A stretch of DNA of 64,000 bases from Ctena decussata (taxonomy: Eukaryota; Mollusca; Bivalvia; Lucinida; Lucinidae): assembly GCA_963989385.1 (NCBI GenBank), contig OZ022506.1, forward strand, positions 2,211,415 to 2,275,414, in the 5' to 3' direction. A program made the translations under genes and the position numbers. A model generated the notes under the pieces. It did not search any database and was not told the DNA's origin. It was given only the letters and a program-made list of their open reading frames with translations. Each line of letters starts with the position of its first letter. The stretch's first letter is position 1. Positions 10,901 to 21,050 of the stretch are shown here, piece by piece.

Positions 10901-12614
10901 TTTGTTTTGTTTTGTTTTGTTTTCCTTCATACTCCGATCTGATATCTGATCAGTACAGAGGACTGTTCTAGTTCTAGTTCTATCAATTATGTGCTGGGCT
11001 CCTCTGGAGCATCTTCGCACAGTTACTATTTACAGGCATGTGACAAGGGGTGTGAAGTCCTGTACAGCTAAAACAGGTTAAAAACATCCGTGTTTTAACT
11101 TTACGGGTGCCCATGCAGGATCAAATTCTTGAAGGATTCCAGGGACTGGGCACTGACTGTTTCAATAGGCAGGCTGTTCCATAACCTTATCCCTGATGGA
11201 AAGAAAGCATACTTGTAGGCATCTAAGTATGGCACGAGATATCTGTAGTCATGTCCTCTTCTTCGGGATGCACCAACAGGCTGAAGAATATGAGATGCTG
11301 GTATCTCAACAAGATGATTGATGATTCTGTACATTAAGATCATCTTACCATGCTGTCTGCGAGTGTGGAGGGCTTCCCAACCAAGATGTTCAAGCATGCT
11401 AGTAACACTGCTTGTTCGTCTGTAATCACCTGTTACAAATCTTGCCGCTCGACGTTGCACAGCTTCAATCTTGTTGATATTTGACTGTGTGTGAGGGTCC
11501 CAGATGCTTGATGCATACTCTAGCTGGGGGCGCACAAGTGCTTTGTAGCAGGTAGCTTTAACATCAGGCGGGCAGGATGAGAGATTCCTTCTGAGGAATG
11601 CTGTTGTATTGTTTGCCTTCTTCGTGATGTTGTCGATGTGCTGATTCCAAGACAGAGTGCTGTCAATGGTGACTCCCAGGTACTTAGCCTTGTCAGTTCG
11701 CCGTAGTATCTGGCCATGAATGGTATAGTCTGAGTCAACCACGTTCCGCTTGTTGGTTATGCGAATGACTTTACACTTGTCCTGGTTGAATTTCATCTGC
11801 CAGTCCTACCATTGCTGTAGATTGTCTAGGTCCTCTTGGGGAGCCTTGGCATCTGCTGAGGAGTTGATCCATCTGTACATGAGACAGTCATCAGCAAAGA
11901 GGCGTGCGCTGGACTTGACCCTAGATGGGAGATCGTTCGTTGATATATACGAGGAATAGCAGTGGGCTCATGACAGTGCCTTGGGGGACACCTGATGAAA
12001 CTGGTGCTGCTGAAGATGCAATACCACCAAGGACAACTCGCTGGGTTCTGCCATCTAAGAAGCTCTTTATCCATTCCAAGATGTTGCCGCGGACACCATA
12101 GTGATGGAGCTTGAGAGCTAATCGTTGGTGGGGCACTTTGTCTAATGCTTTACTGAAATCTAACAGAATGGCATCTGTCTGTCTCCAACTGTTCAGTCGC
12201 ATGGCTAAATCTTGAATAGTTAGGACAAGCTGGCTCTCACAGGATCTTCTTTTTCTGAAGCCATGTTGAGCATCACAAAGGATCTTGTTATCTTCAAAGA
12301 ACCTCATTAGATGGCTGTGAACGATGTGCTCTAACCCTTTGCAGCTCACAGAAGTAAGAGACACTGGTCGATAGTTGGATGCTTTGCTTCTGTCCCGTTT
12401 CTTAAAAATTGATTTTCTGTGGTGGAAGAAAGCCAGGAGCAGTTCTCAGCTGTATAGGGGCTGGTAAATACTCTGTGAAACCACCGCAACCCCGAAGGGA
12501 ACAGCCAATCATTCATACTTGCCAGCGCAGGTTTTGAACCTACGCGGTAGAGGTATGTAGCCAGTCTACGGTTAATAGGTAAACCTCGCTACCGACTGAG
12601 GTATCGGGGCGCCT
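10901..12614 (-). mobile_element. tRNA-derived SINE, family A, split by a LINE
   Basis: Read on the minus strand, the head (12614 downwards: 'cctcagtcggtagcgagg', then B-box-like 'ggttcaaaacctg') and body match the SINE at 5809-6077 up to 'ccaccacagaa' near 12415. The remaining 3' part resumes at about 10969 with 'agaacagtcctctg' and ends in an (AAAAC)n tail at 10901-10924. About 1.45 kb of LINE lies between. In the copy at 5809-6077 the two halves are contiguous, which proves the nesting. Confidence 0.85.
10970..12415 (-). pseudogene. LINE reverse transcriptase (CR1/jockey-like), inserted in the SINE
   Basis: On the minus strand the reading runs from about 12412 to the stop at 11101. It starts inside the reverse-transcriptase domain (NYRPVSLTS), continues with [22 protein letters not shown] and [14 protein letters not shown], then the catalytic FADD near 11895 and the C-terminal YLGVTIDSTLSWNQH, SSIWDPHT and WNSLP blocks. 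Two lesions break it: a 4-base duplication near 11940 shifts the frame just before FADD, and a stop near 11803 replaces a Gln codon. About 130 bp of 3' UTR follow, ending in an (AGAACT)n tail at 10967-10983. Apart from these lesions it is well preserved, so the insertion is fairly recent. The 5' two thirds (ORF1, endonuclease) are absent by truncation. Confidence 0.9.
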
Positions 12615-12615
12615 C

Positions 12616-13090
12616 TTAAAATCCAAGCCTCTGTAAAAAGTTATCCAAAATGTAGCAATGCTATTGTAGTTGTCTGTGAATATATATTTGTGCACAATAT
12701 TTTCTGACGTAAAAGAGGTGATGAAGTTATCACAAAAACTCCTGAAAGTAGCCATAACAAAATTTCGGTTCAGCCTCTTTTAGGAATTGCGTGATAACTC
12801 CACAATTTTATCTTTTACAAGTTAAAGTCTGCATACACGAGGTAAATTATTTCTAAAGGAGGGGTGGAGTTTGAAATAACTTACAGAGTGATTGACATTC
12901 TATAACTATGTTCCAGTGTTCCAGTGGTGTTGCTGACGCCCCAGGGATCTCCAGGTGTCTCAACACGTTTTGGCTGTCGAGTCCTCATCCCTGCTTCATC
13001 ACGGTATTTTCTTGATTTTAATTGTTGGCCGTGATGACTCTCTGATGAGTTAGGGGACCTCCATACGAACCGAACTACCAACTTATTGTG
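12616..13090. other. Unassigned non-coding stretch
   Basis: No coding or RNA signal was found. Confidence 0.45.
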
Positions 13091-13288
13091 TGCACCGCGG
13101 CGGAGGGTGAGGGTGAAGGTTTGGGCCCAGTAAAACCGGTTTAAACACCCCAGTAGTTATTACTGACCGTCCCAAGGCGGTACTTTCGTTGCGGTTGCAT
13201 TTGTTTTATGTTCGGTGCTGTATAATTTATTGTGTTCTCATTTTAATCCTTCTATAATAAAAATAGAAAATAGGTAAAAATAGTTGTT

Positions 13289-13716
13289 AAATGTTTTCGT
13301 ATAATTTGCTTAGTCTGTTGTAACCCTTCTGTTGGTCTAAATTATTTAGTTCAGTATAGATAGCTGAGTTGCCACCTATTTGGGAAAGAGCTGCTCTTGT
13401 AATTTATTGTTTGTTGGGATGTCGTTGTCAGTCTTTCCCTTTGGTGTTTGGGGTGGGGTTTGGCTCTGATTCAGTCAGTTCCTGAAGTGTGGTTACTCTT
13501 TAAATTTAAAAAGTAACTACACTTCAGGAACTGACTGAATCAGATCCCAAACCCTATCCCCAACATCCAAGGGAAAGATTGACAAAGACATCCCAACAAA
13601 CAATAAGTTACAAGTGATAAGCCGAGTCAGCAGCTCTTTCCCAAATAGGTGGCAACTCAGCTATCTAATTTAGACCAACAGAAGGGTTACAACAAGCAAA
13701 TTATACGAAGAACATT
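13289..13716. repeat. 428 bp palindrome, arms about 205 bp
   Basis: Centred near 13502, the arms 13289-13500 and 13507-13716 are about 90% complementary, for example 'gttgtaacccttctgttggt' on the left and its complement near 13675 on the right. Small indels separate the arms, so the palindrome is not brand new. Confidence 0.85.
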
Positions 13717-14394
13717 AGCTTGTAGCATAACCTGCCCAGTCTCAGTTATATACAACAAAACCGTGATATGGAAATCATTTTTGACAGTCATGACTCACGA
13801 AGAAAACACACCCACCCCTAATTAGCTCCAATCGAATTGATCATTGTAGTTTTGCCTTCCACAATAACCTTGACACATTTTAAAGCTGGGCGCTGGACTC
13901 TTTGGTCAACATAAAATTAGAAAATGAATAGACAGGATTATTAAATGCTGGACCCTTCAGTCATTATAAGACTAGGAAATGAATAGAAAGGATTATTAAA
14001 TGCTGGACCCTTCAGTCATTATAAGACTAGGAAATGAATAGAAAGGATTATTAAATGCAAGGTAAGAAAAACATCATATCAACAACTAAGAGAAACAAAA
14101 TCGTATTTTAAGTGAATGGGTACACTTCCATTCCATTTTCACTTAAAGGAAAGAAATTGCTCCATAGGAGAGAATTCTAGTAGAAAATTCTTTCCGTTGA
14201 GAGTAGTTCGCATTTTGGAAGGGCTTCATTGTCCAAGGAAGCAACCAATTCGTCACAAAAATTGTGAGAAATGGTGGAAAAGTACGGCAGTGTACCCATG
14301 CGCCGTAAGCTTGCAAAAATGACTTGCGATTTAACGTCCTTTTTAACAGTATTTCAGTCATATAAGGACGATGGGTGAGTGATAATGAAAGGCT

Positions 14395-14520
14395 GTGTGT
14401 AATGGACCCCGTTTACAATTGAAAAGATTCCCCCCTCCAGTGGGGCTCGAGCCCGGGACCACTAGATCAGTAGGCCAGCGCTTAATCGGGCTCCTGAATT
14501 GTAAAAACCCTGGTCGAACT
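14395..14520 (-). repeat. tRNA-like fragment between short inverted flanks
   Basis: On the minus strand 'gggctcgagcccc' resembles a B box. The pair 'gtttacaatt' / 'aattgtaaaaac' flanks it. It may be a SINE head or a decayed MITE; there is too little to decide. Confidence 0.35.
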
Positions 14521-14859
14521 GCGCAGATACAAATGCTAGTCTATATTAGCCAGTGTCACTGTTTGAAGAGTAGGGTTTATCCTGTTTGAAGCTACTCTTG
14601 GGGAAATCCCACAAAGCATGCTTTATTTTATGAGCATTTTTTCTCTCTCCAAAGTTTTGGCTTTTCTGAAGCCCTGACATTGATTTTTGTCAAGGTTGCT
14701 GATGGATGAATGGGTACAATAAGTTCTAGAAACTGGAAGTTATTGTACAGTTTTAGGGTCCGCCTCTTCAGTTATTCTGTACTGTTGGCTCCACCTTCTG
14801 TAGTTATTTTAGTGTATGGGAATTTATTCTGATACTACTTCAAAGGGAAATTCTCTAGT

Positions 14860-15480
14860 CATGCTACAAACTGAAAATTTGTACCATTCTGCTTAACATA
14901 CATATGAGTAGAAAACAGCTTTATATTTTGGCAACTGATTTGTAGAACCTTGAACTTTCCTTGTCTAAATGGAATTGCGCATTTGCAAGGCGTGGTAGTG
15001 TGATACGAAATAATCATATTCCATGATGATAAAGAGTAGTTGCCGTCATCTGGATGATGCTGCTGACTTAGGGTCAAAGCGGCAGACTTTCGCAGTTGCT
15101 TAATATTTGAGATAAACTTTTGTGCTAAATGTGTATTCTTTAATTTGCTTATACTTCCAAAATGTCTTACTGAATTATTTTGATATATGAATAAGTTTAT
15201 TCTTATGTCGTAAGAGAGTAAATAACAGAATCTCATATACTGATGCTGATATACGTTCGTGGACTCAGATGTAGAAATTTATATAACATTTGCGTTTAAG
15301 TATCTGAACATTCCAATGGAACCGTGTGATATGTGACAAGGCCTAATTTTATGTTGAAATCATCTGGATGCTACTTATTTATGATCAAGTTCACAGATTT
15401 TGAAATTTGTGTAATTTTGCATAGGTCACTGACTTTAAAAAATGTATAATATGTTCTATAAAAGGGTTATCCTTTGGAAG
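14860..15480. repeat. Decayed copies of the tandem unit seen at 63.2-63.9 kb
   Basis: 'catctggatgatgctgctgac' at about 15047 and 'catctggatgctac' near 15361, with nearby 'acatttgcgtt' and 'ccaatggaacc', match the unit at 63300-63900. The copies are heavily diverged. Confidence 0.5.
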
Positions 15481-15989
15481 CAAGGATCACACCAAAGAAC
15501 TGAAAACTGTCGAGTGTACAAGTTTTCTGTACTGAAGTTACATTTTAAGTTTGTTTTCAGAATGACACTACATTACTTTTTATTGATATGTTGAGATACG
15601 GTATTTCGCTATATTAATATATCTATAATTTCTTAACTTTCTTTCGTCTTTCTTTCTTAAATTCTTTCTTCAAAGTATACTCCTAAATGCTTAAATACTA
15701 TGTAATTCTGTCCAACGTCATAATTAAAACAGAGAAATGAACGTCGGATTTACAAATGTTGATTCTGTGACTCCATTTCGAAGAAATAAAATAAGGAATA
15801 AAAAGACAGGCAATGATAAGGAATTAATACAATCAAATTTCACATCCCGCTCTCAAAACCAATAGGGAAAGAAGCACACACACACACGGAAAAATTGACA
15901 CAAGTTCATGAAAGACACGCCCGGTAAACCGAGCCTGAGCAGCTCTTTCCCAAACAGGTGGTCATTCAGCTACCCTAATCAAGTTTACT

Positions 15990-16107
15990 AAGTTTACTTC
16001 TCTTATAAGGGCTAGGGACTAGCTTCCCTGATTCACAGGTCCTGGTGAATGATTGTCTTTGGACGTATCACCAGTAAACAATTCTGATTCTGATTCTGAT
16101 TCTGATC
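15990..16107 (+). mobile_element. Possible LINE 3' end with (TTCTGA)n tail
   Basis: A stretch ending in four to five copies of 'ttctga' (16081-16106) resembles the 3' tail of CR1-like LINEs and the tail at 10197-10233. There is no coding part, so this is only a likely 3'-end remnant. Confidence 0.35.
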
Positions 16108-16364
16108 AAAAACAGCATCAACATCTGTTTTTATCTATTTTATTTTTAACTTACAAAACAAAAGGCAGATTGGGTAGCAAAACAAAAGACTAAACCGCCA
16201 AAGATCAGAGTCAAGTGGTCATAGCACAATGTCATATCAAGGAACCACATCAGAAGTACCGCCTTGGAACGGTCAGCAAAAGATTACTGGGAGGGGGGGG
16301 CTTAAACATGTTTTACTGGATCCAAACCTCGCCCTCTGCTTCTGCAGTGGTTTGAAACATTTCA

Positions 16365-16965
16365 AACTCCATTTCGTTGGAGAAATCTCCATTCCGTAGG
16401 CAAAGTATCCCTATTCAACCAATTATGGGCACAAAGCAATCTTTAAAACGCTTCAAAGGTTCCATCCATGTCTTCTCTATTTATTTTGAACTCAATGATT
16501 TTAAATGAGAAATAATTTAACTTCTGTTTTTTTAAGTGCATTTCGTAACAAAGAAACTCCATTTCATGAGAGATGGTATTCGAAAGCTGTTTATTCAACT
16601 CCTTTTTGTTAAAAAAATGTTGCATTTTCTTTTCTTAATGTCTGTTCTAATCATTGTTTGACTGAAAAACGAAGTTATAATTTATAAATTTGATTCTGTG
16701 AGTCCATTTTATAAAGACAAATCTACATTTTGCAAGAGAAAACTCCATTTCGTAAACAAAATGTAATTATTCAGGTACATTTACATACAAAATACGCTTG
16801 TATTCGCTTCAAAAGTTGCATTTAATATTGGTTAATGTCTGACTCTAGTATTAAAACGAGAAAATAAAACACTTTAATACCAAATTAGTGTTTTTTACTT
16901 CATTTCGTAAAAAAATTCCCCATTTCGTCCATTTCGCAAAAAAGTCTATTTCGCTAATTAGGGTA
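16365..16965. repeat. Diverged repeats with 'ccatttcgtaa' motif
   Basis: The phrase 'actccatttcgt' or close variants occurs at about 16370, 16558, 16746, 16903 and 16921 (also 15770), with shared context 'gattctgtgastccattt'. The unit is roughly 180-190 bp where spacing can be measured. Confidence 0.55.
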
Positions 16966-17164
16966 GCCCGTGTTGGGGAGTTGAAAATAGCACCAATATT
17001 GTCTTTTTTACCCTTTTTATAAAACGGATTAAATAAGTTTAAACTTTAATTAATAATGGGATAATTTGATAAAATCTAGAACTATCTGAAATAGTTCCAT
17101 TTACAACTGGTGATCCAGTATATCCAAAACGTATCCCGTTTATCCTAAAACACAGCCCATGCAT

Positions 17165-17320
17165 GTTTGTCCAATAATCAACGTGGTCCATTTTGTCTTA
17201 AAACGTGGCCCGTTTGTCGGGTGCGTCTTGTCCATGGCATTTTGTCCTGAAATCTGGTCCGTTTTGTCCTGAAAAGTGGACCGTTTTTCTGGTCCGTTTT
17301 GTCCATGGCTTAGTACCGGT
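17165..17320. repeat. Short degenerate tandem repeat, 'ggtccgttttgtcctgaaaa' type
   Basis: Five to six imperfect copies of a 20-30 bp unit. Open frames across it are compositional. Confidence 0.6.
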
Positions 17321-17567
17321 GTTTAGTAAAACCGCATATGCGCCGCTCAAAAAATGTTTCAAAACAAGTGCAAGCGGCGGGGAAACATCTGTGTCGCATA
17401 CACGCTTTCGTAATCCAGGACACGCTCCAGTGCGTGGCCCTTTATTTGGTCGTTTTTTGAAACAGCTGTCTTAAACTGACTTCATGCAGGACATGCAGAA
17501 TTAGCCACACTGCTCTACAAACTTCTGCGTAAGTTTATACTACCCAACACGATTGCAAAGGCTGAGG

Positions 17568-17721
17568 ATATCGGCACGACCGTCGTGCCGATAAAGAATC
17601 CTTATCGGCAAGACGGTCGTGCGGATAAGAATCTTTATCGGCAAGACGGTCGTGCGGATAAGAATCTTTATCGGCAAGACGGTCGTGCGGATAAGAATCC
17701 TTATCCGCACGACGGTGATCA
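17568..17721. repeat. 33 bp tandem repeat built of palindromic modules
   Basis: The unit alternates a GATAAGAATCYTTATC-like palindrome with 'ggcaagacggtcgtgc'. About four units are present with an exact 33 bp period. The same family occurs at 32996-33105. Because 33 is divisible by three, several frames on both strands stay open and give repetitive peptides, which I do not take as genes. Confidence 0.8.
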
Positions 17722-17772
17722 GATACTCCATCACAGATGTTATGGTCTTTCTTACAATGGTTTCATACAACA

Positions 17773-17843
17773 CTTTGTCTGCAATTCATATGGAGGATGT
17801 TAATAACTTCATATGAATTGCAGACAAAGGATGTTAATAACTT
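17773..17843. repeat. 20 bp perfect inverted repeat with duplicated loop
   Basis: 'ctttgtctgcaattcatatg' (17773-17792) and its exact complement (17810-17829) enclose a 17 bp loop. The 15 bp 'ggatgttaataactt' of the loop appears again directly after the right arm (17828-17843). This is the footprint of a local template-switch copying event. Confidence 0.8.
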
Positions 17844-17884
17844 AAAGGTCAATTATTAAAGGTAGGTTCCTGTACTAGCGATAA

Positions 17885-18112
17885 TGTTGTGACGAGAGCC
17901 CTATTCATCGACCGCCGGATTGGTCCTATGGTTTACCTCGCTGGGAAGTAGGGAGACCTCAGGCTGAGCTGATGCATGCGCAGAGCAGACAAGCTGGTGC
18001 GGTGAAGGCGACATCTTGGAAAAAGTGAAAAGGTAAACCCTCCCGTCCTCTTTCTGGCCCATTTCTGGTATTATTTTGCGGGGTTGGGCGAAATTAACCA
18101 GTTAATACATTA
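17885..18112 (+). repeat. 5' LTR
   Basis: 228 bp, starting TGTTGTGACGAGAGCC and ending AATACATTA. The end was set by the shared extent with the 3' LTR and by the ATAA duplication. If the conventional TG...CA rule is preferred the end would be three bases earlier, but then no target duplication is found. 'gaaaag|gtaaac' at 18032/18033 is a good splice-donor match. No TATA box is obvious. Confidence 0.9.
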
Positions 18113-18130
18113 TTGGCGACGAGGATTTAA
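18113..18130 (+). promoter_or_regulatory. Primer-binding-site candidate
   Basis: The sequence directly after the LTR starts TTGGCGACGAGGATT. It has the TGG that pairs with a tRNA CCA end, one base inside the LTR boundary. The matching tRNA was not identified. Confidence 0.6.
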
Positions 18131-18892
18131 CTGGTCAGAAAAAATAAAGGCCAAGTCATTCCCTAAAGCCCGTCAATTGAACATTTTTCCGCCTTACGGA
18201 AAAGTCCTCTTTTCTCATCAAATTCGTTTTGAGAGGGAAGTGAAAGGTTCATTAATTTACCTGACAGGTTGTATTAGTAGATGAATAAATTTGAGGCTTC
18301 TAGCTTTGTTTATTTGTCTTACTGTTCAACATTGGGCCAGCCAGTTTCAAATTATTTTGAAAATTTGAGGATGTCAGTTTTATTTGGCTTTTAGCTAAAT
18401 AATCAGTTCTTAAGACATTCTAAAGTTAATGTACATTAATGTTAAGATTGTCTTATGCCAGTTTCTTAGGGCATTAATTGTCTTATGTCAGTTTTCTTAA
18501 GGCATTAATTGTCTTATGTCAGTTTTCTTAAGGCATTTTGGGATTTTTTCTAAATTGTCTTATGCCAGTTTAGGGTTTAACCTTTCACCTTGTCGCAGTC
18601 TTCCAAAAACAGCCACCCAGCATACAAAGTAAAAATAATTTTCTTTGTTTTCTCAACAAGAAAGATTATATTTCGCAGTATTCTATACGTGAAATATACC
18701 AAAGGTCTTCTTGTCTGTATTACAATCAAGAAGTAATTTTTCTGTGTATTCTATACCTGAAAAATTAACTTTCAAAGAAATTATTTTCCTAGTATTCTAT
18801 ACACGGAAAATTATACAGGAGTACATTACTTGCCCTGCACTTGTATTTGACACCTTGTAATAAAAATTAGAATCAATATCAACACAGCATAA
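18131..18892 (+). promoter_or_regulatory. Untranslated leader with tandem repeats and hairpins
   Basis: It holds: a short hairpin 'ttttccg...cggaaaa' near 18186-18204; a CTTCTAG-loop hairpin at about 18283-18315; three 41 bp direct repeats of 'attgtcttatgycagttt' at about 18448-18570; and five consecutive hairpins at about 18630-18815. Three of these five share the tip GTATTCTATAC (18678-18688, 18746-18756, 18792-18802) on different stems. Such a structured leader could serve packaging, dimerisation or translation, but none is shown. Confidence 0.7.
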
Positions 18893-19315
18893 AGTGAGGA
18901 ACTGCAGCTTATTCCTGGAATTGGAAGGAAAAAAGCTGAATATTTGATCCAGTTCAGGAAACAATATGGTGAAATAACCAAAGAGGCCCTACATTTGGTC
19001 ATGGGAGAATTATCGCAAGATGCCTTGGACATGATTGACTTCTCTCCTCCAAGCGCTGCTGACAAATTCGTGCGAGGTGAGGTTTCAGATGTGCCAAAAA
19101 CATCTTCACCTTTGGCTGAAATTGAGGAAGAAATTAAAAAAACATGTGCTGCTATGGACAGACTGTTGTCATTTACAAACCCAGATTCTCACATTGACCG
19201 AGACTTGACAACAAGATCACTCTGTTCTCCTGTTCATAGTGCTACAGTGTCACAGCCAGATGTTGCCAGGACCCCCTCTTACGGTCCAACGTCCAATGAG
19301 GCGAATGCCAGGTGA
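18893..19315 (+). CDS. gag: Gag N-terminal segment with helix-hairpin-helix-like motif (frame 1 of a split gag)
   Basis: The frame opens after a TAA at 18890 and has no ATG at its start, so initiation is unclear (non-AUG start, splicing into it, or a lost start). The first residues contain IPGIGRKKAEYL, a good match to the helix-hairpin-helix type DNA-binding hairpin. A basic-acidic region (FRKQYGEITKEALHLV) and a Ser/Thr-rich part follow. It ends at 19315, while the following gag frame (shifted) is open from before 19239. The two frames overlap for about 77 bases, so either a single-base indel near 19290-19316 split one protein or a programmed shift joins them. I favour a lesion. The function would be the matrix-like part of Gag. 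Confidence 0.65.
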   Translation, partial: SEELQLIPGIGRKKAEYLIQFRKQYGEITKEALHLVMGELSQDALDMIDFSPPSAADKFVRGEVSDVPKTSSPLAEIEEEIKKTCAAMDRLLSFTNPDSHIDRDLTTRSLCSPVHSATVSQPDVARTPSYGPTSNEANAR

Positions 19316-21050
19316 TTATTCAATGCCTGAAATTAGGTCACAGCGACCCATGGAGGAAAGGTCAAGGTCAGAACAGAAGATATCAAAACAACAGCCTGAC
19401 AAACTTGTGGTAAGGCCAAAACAACTTAAGTTCGAGCCTGTAGAAGAGCCAACCACCCAGGAATTAAATTTATTAATGTTAGAGGAACTTGAAGGCCAAA
19501 TGAAAAAACAATTTAAAGATTTAAAATCTGTAGTGAAAGACACTGAATCAAAAGACAAATCGACTGAGAATTTGTTGTCTTCTAGACACAAATACTCTAG
19601 TCGACATTCAAAACATAGGAACCCAAGTTCACATAAAAAGTCTTCTGTTTCATCTAGAAAGAAAAGTAGGTCAAGGTCACACAAGAAGACATCTTCAAAG
19701 AAGAGCAACAGATCTTCTTCCAGTAATGATTTTAGTTCCTCTGATAGTCGTTCAAGATCAAGATCACACAGAAAGTCAACTTCGTATAAAAAGCATAGAT
19801 CTCCTGTTGCCTCAAGAAAACGAAGTCGGTCAAGGTCACATAAGAAATTGCACCCTTCCAGGAAAACAAATACTTCTTACTCTGATGAAGATTCCAGTTC
19901 ATCTGAAAGAAAGTATTCAACATCAGGGTCAGAAAGTTCATATAGCTCCAGAGGGTATAGCCATTCAAGGTCATACTCAAGGTCAAGGTCACGCTCAAGG
20001 TCGAAATCAGATTATTCCAGAGGCCACAAGCATTCACATTCAAGATCACATGGCTCTAGGTACTATTCTGATAGTTCTAGTTCAAGGTCAAGGTCACCGG
20101 CTCGCCATTACAGTCATCATACAAGACATAACTACAGTAGTAGCTCAGATGATGATAACTCGAGAGCCTCTAGGCATAGAAGGTCTTCTAGACATCATGC
20201 TAGACAGAGACGTGGCGATCCAAAAAGGCTCCCCAAGAACTTAAGATTTGATGGAAAGACAAGTTGGTTGTCGTTTAAACAAAAGTTTGAAAGTTACAGA
20301 TCAGTCTTAAGGTGGAGTGATAGTGAATGCCGTGATTACTTGAACTGGAGTTTAGAGGGAAAGGCCTTAGATTTCTTAGCCATTACAACAAGAAAGGGAG
20401 AGCACTATTCCTATCGTAGAATGATGAAGAAGCTAGAAAATCGATTTGGCTCAAAAGAAATTACAGAAACAGCAAGAGCTAAATTTCAGCAGGCATCTCA
20501 ACAGACTGATGAATCATTGGAGGATTGGGCAGACAGAGTTCTTACCCTTGCTACCCCCGCATTCAAGCATTTGCCTGAAAGTCACAGAACGAAGGAAACT
20601 ATTTTGAAATTCTGCCAAGGATGTCTTGACAAGGAAGCGGCTAAACATGCATGTTTTGAGCATCCAAAAAGTATACAAGCTGCCTTGAATGCTGTAAAAC
20701 ATTACCAGTACATATCTCAAGCCGTCGAAGGTAAAAAGCATCCAAGTCGGAAGAAGGAAGATGTTACAGTTAATACTGTTGTGTCCCCTTCAGAAGCGCG
20801 AGTGGAGCAGATGATTGCAAAAGCGATTGATAGTTTAGCAGCTAAATTGAAACAGTTGGAAACTTCAACCATGTTTAAATCAACACCACAAAAACCAACT
20901 AATTCATCCAATACTAGTTTACAGTGTTTCTTTTGTAAACAGCAAGGACATTTAAAGAAAGACTGTAAAATGTATCAGTCTTGGCTAAAGAAGAAAGACA
21001 CCAAAGAAAACAAACAAGAAAGCCAAGGGATAAATAATTTAAACAGATAA
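19239..21050 (+). CDS. gag: Gag: SR-rich domain, capsid-like region and zinc knuckle
   Basis: Main part of the structural protein (603 codons from the first possible start, a GTG; the true start is probably in the upstream frame). Order in this frame: acidic/basic region (about 1-95); a long Ser/Arg-rich stretch (about 95-320) with dozens of RS/SR dipeptides, encoded by 'tcaaggtcaaggtcacg' repeats; a retrotransposon-Gag capsid-like region (about 325-500; LRFDGKTSWLSFKQKFESY, DYLNWSLEGKALDFL, LENRFGSKE, ESLEDWADRVLTLA); and one CCHC zinc knuckle, CFFCKQQGHLKKDC (about 563-576). The capsid region assembles particles and the knuckle binds RNA. An SR domain this long is unusual for Gag and recalls splicing-factor RS domains. 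Two CTTCTAG hairpin loops (19579 and 20185) fall inside it and are read as Ser-Ser-Arg. Confidence 0.9.
   Translation: MLQCHSQMLPGPPLTVQRPMRRMPGDYSMPEIRSQRPMEERSRSEQKISKQQPDKLVVRPKQLKFEPVEEPTTQELNLLMLEELEGQMKKQFKDLKSVVKDTESKDKSTENLLSSRHKYSSRHSKHRNPSSHKKSSVSSRKKSRSRSHKKTSSKKSNRSSSSNDFSSSDSRSRSRSHRKSTSYKKHRSPVASRKRSRSRSHKKLHPSRKTNTSYSDEDSSSSERKYSTSGSESSYSSRGYSHSRSYSRSRSRSRSKSDYSRGHKHSHSRSHGSRYYSDSSSSRSRSPARHYSHHTRHNYSSSSDDDNSRASRHRRSSRHHARQRRGDPKRLPKNLRFDGKTSWLSFKQKFESYRSVLRWSDSECRDYLNWSLEGKALDFLAITTRKGEHYSYRRMMKKLENRFGSKEITETARAKFQQASQQTDESLEDWADRVLTLATPAFKHLPESHRTKETILKFCQGCLDKEAAKHACFEHPKSIQAALNAVKHYQYISQAVEGKKHPSRKKEDVTVNTVVSPSEARVEQMIAKAIDSLAAKLKQLETSTMFKSTPQKPTNSSNTSLQCFFCKQQGHLKKDCKMYQSWLKKKDTKENKQESQGINNLNR

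Larger units (their letters stand above)
13095..16350. mobile_element. Large terminal-inverted-repeat element, about 3.2 kb
   Basis: Left end (about 13100-13185) and right end (about 16246-16345) are imperfect inverted repeats of about 90 bp. They share 'gaccgtyccaaggcggtac', 'ccagtaaaac' and a 'gagggygagg' block. Weaker similarity continues inward (runs around 'aaaaatagataaaaa'). The interior holds the palindrome at 13289-13716 and a third diverged copy of its arm at about 15850-15985 (shared 'cagctctttcccaaa'). Short direct repeats occur at 13905-14055 ('gctggacccttcagtcatta' blocks). No transposase was recognised; the superfamily is unknown. Confidence 0.6.

Noticed and set aside
17540..17816. 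Repetitive peptides (GKTVVRIRIF-like) in several frames
   Set aside because: The 33 bp period keeps frames open; no start context, no domain, and the same happens at 32905-33171.
18110..18112. LTR ending at the CA of 'taca' (TG...CA rule)
   Set aside because: Both LTRs continue with TTA, and only the longer end gives a target duplication (ATAA).
19726..20244. 172-codon frame overlapping the SR region of gag
   Set aside because: It is the shifted reading of the 'tcaaggtcaagg' codon repeat; composition explains it.
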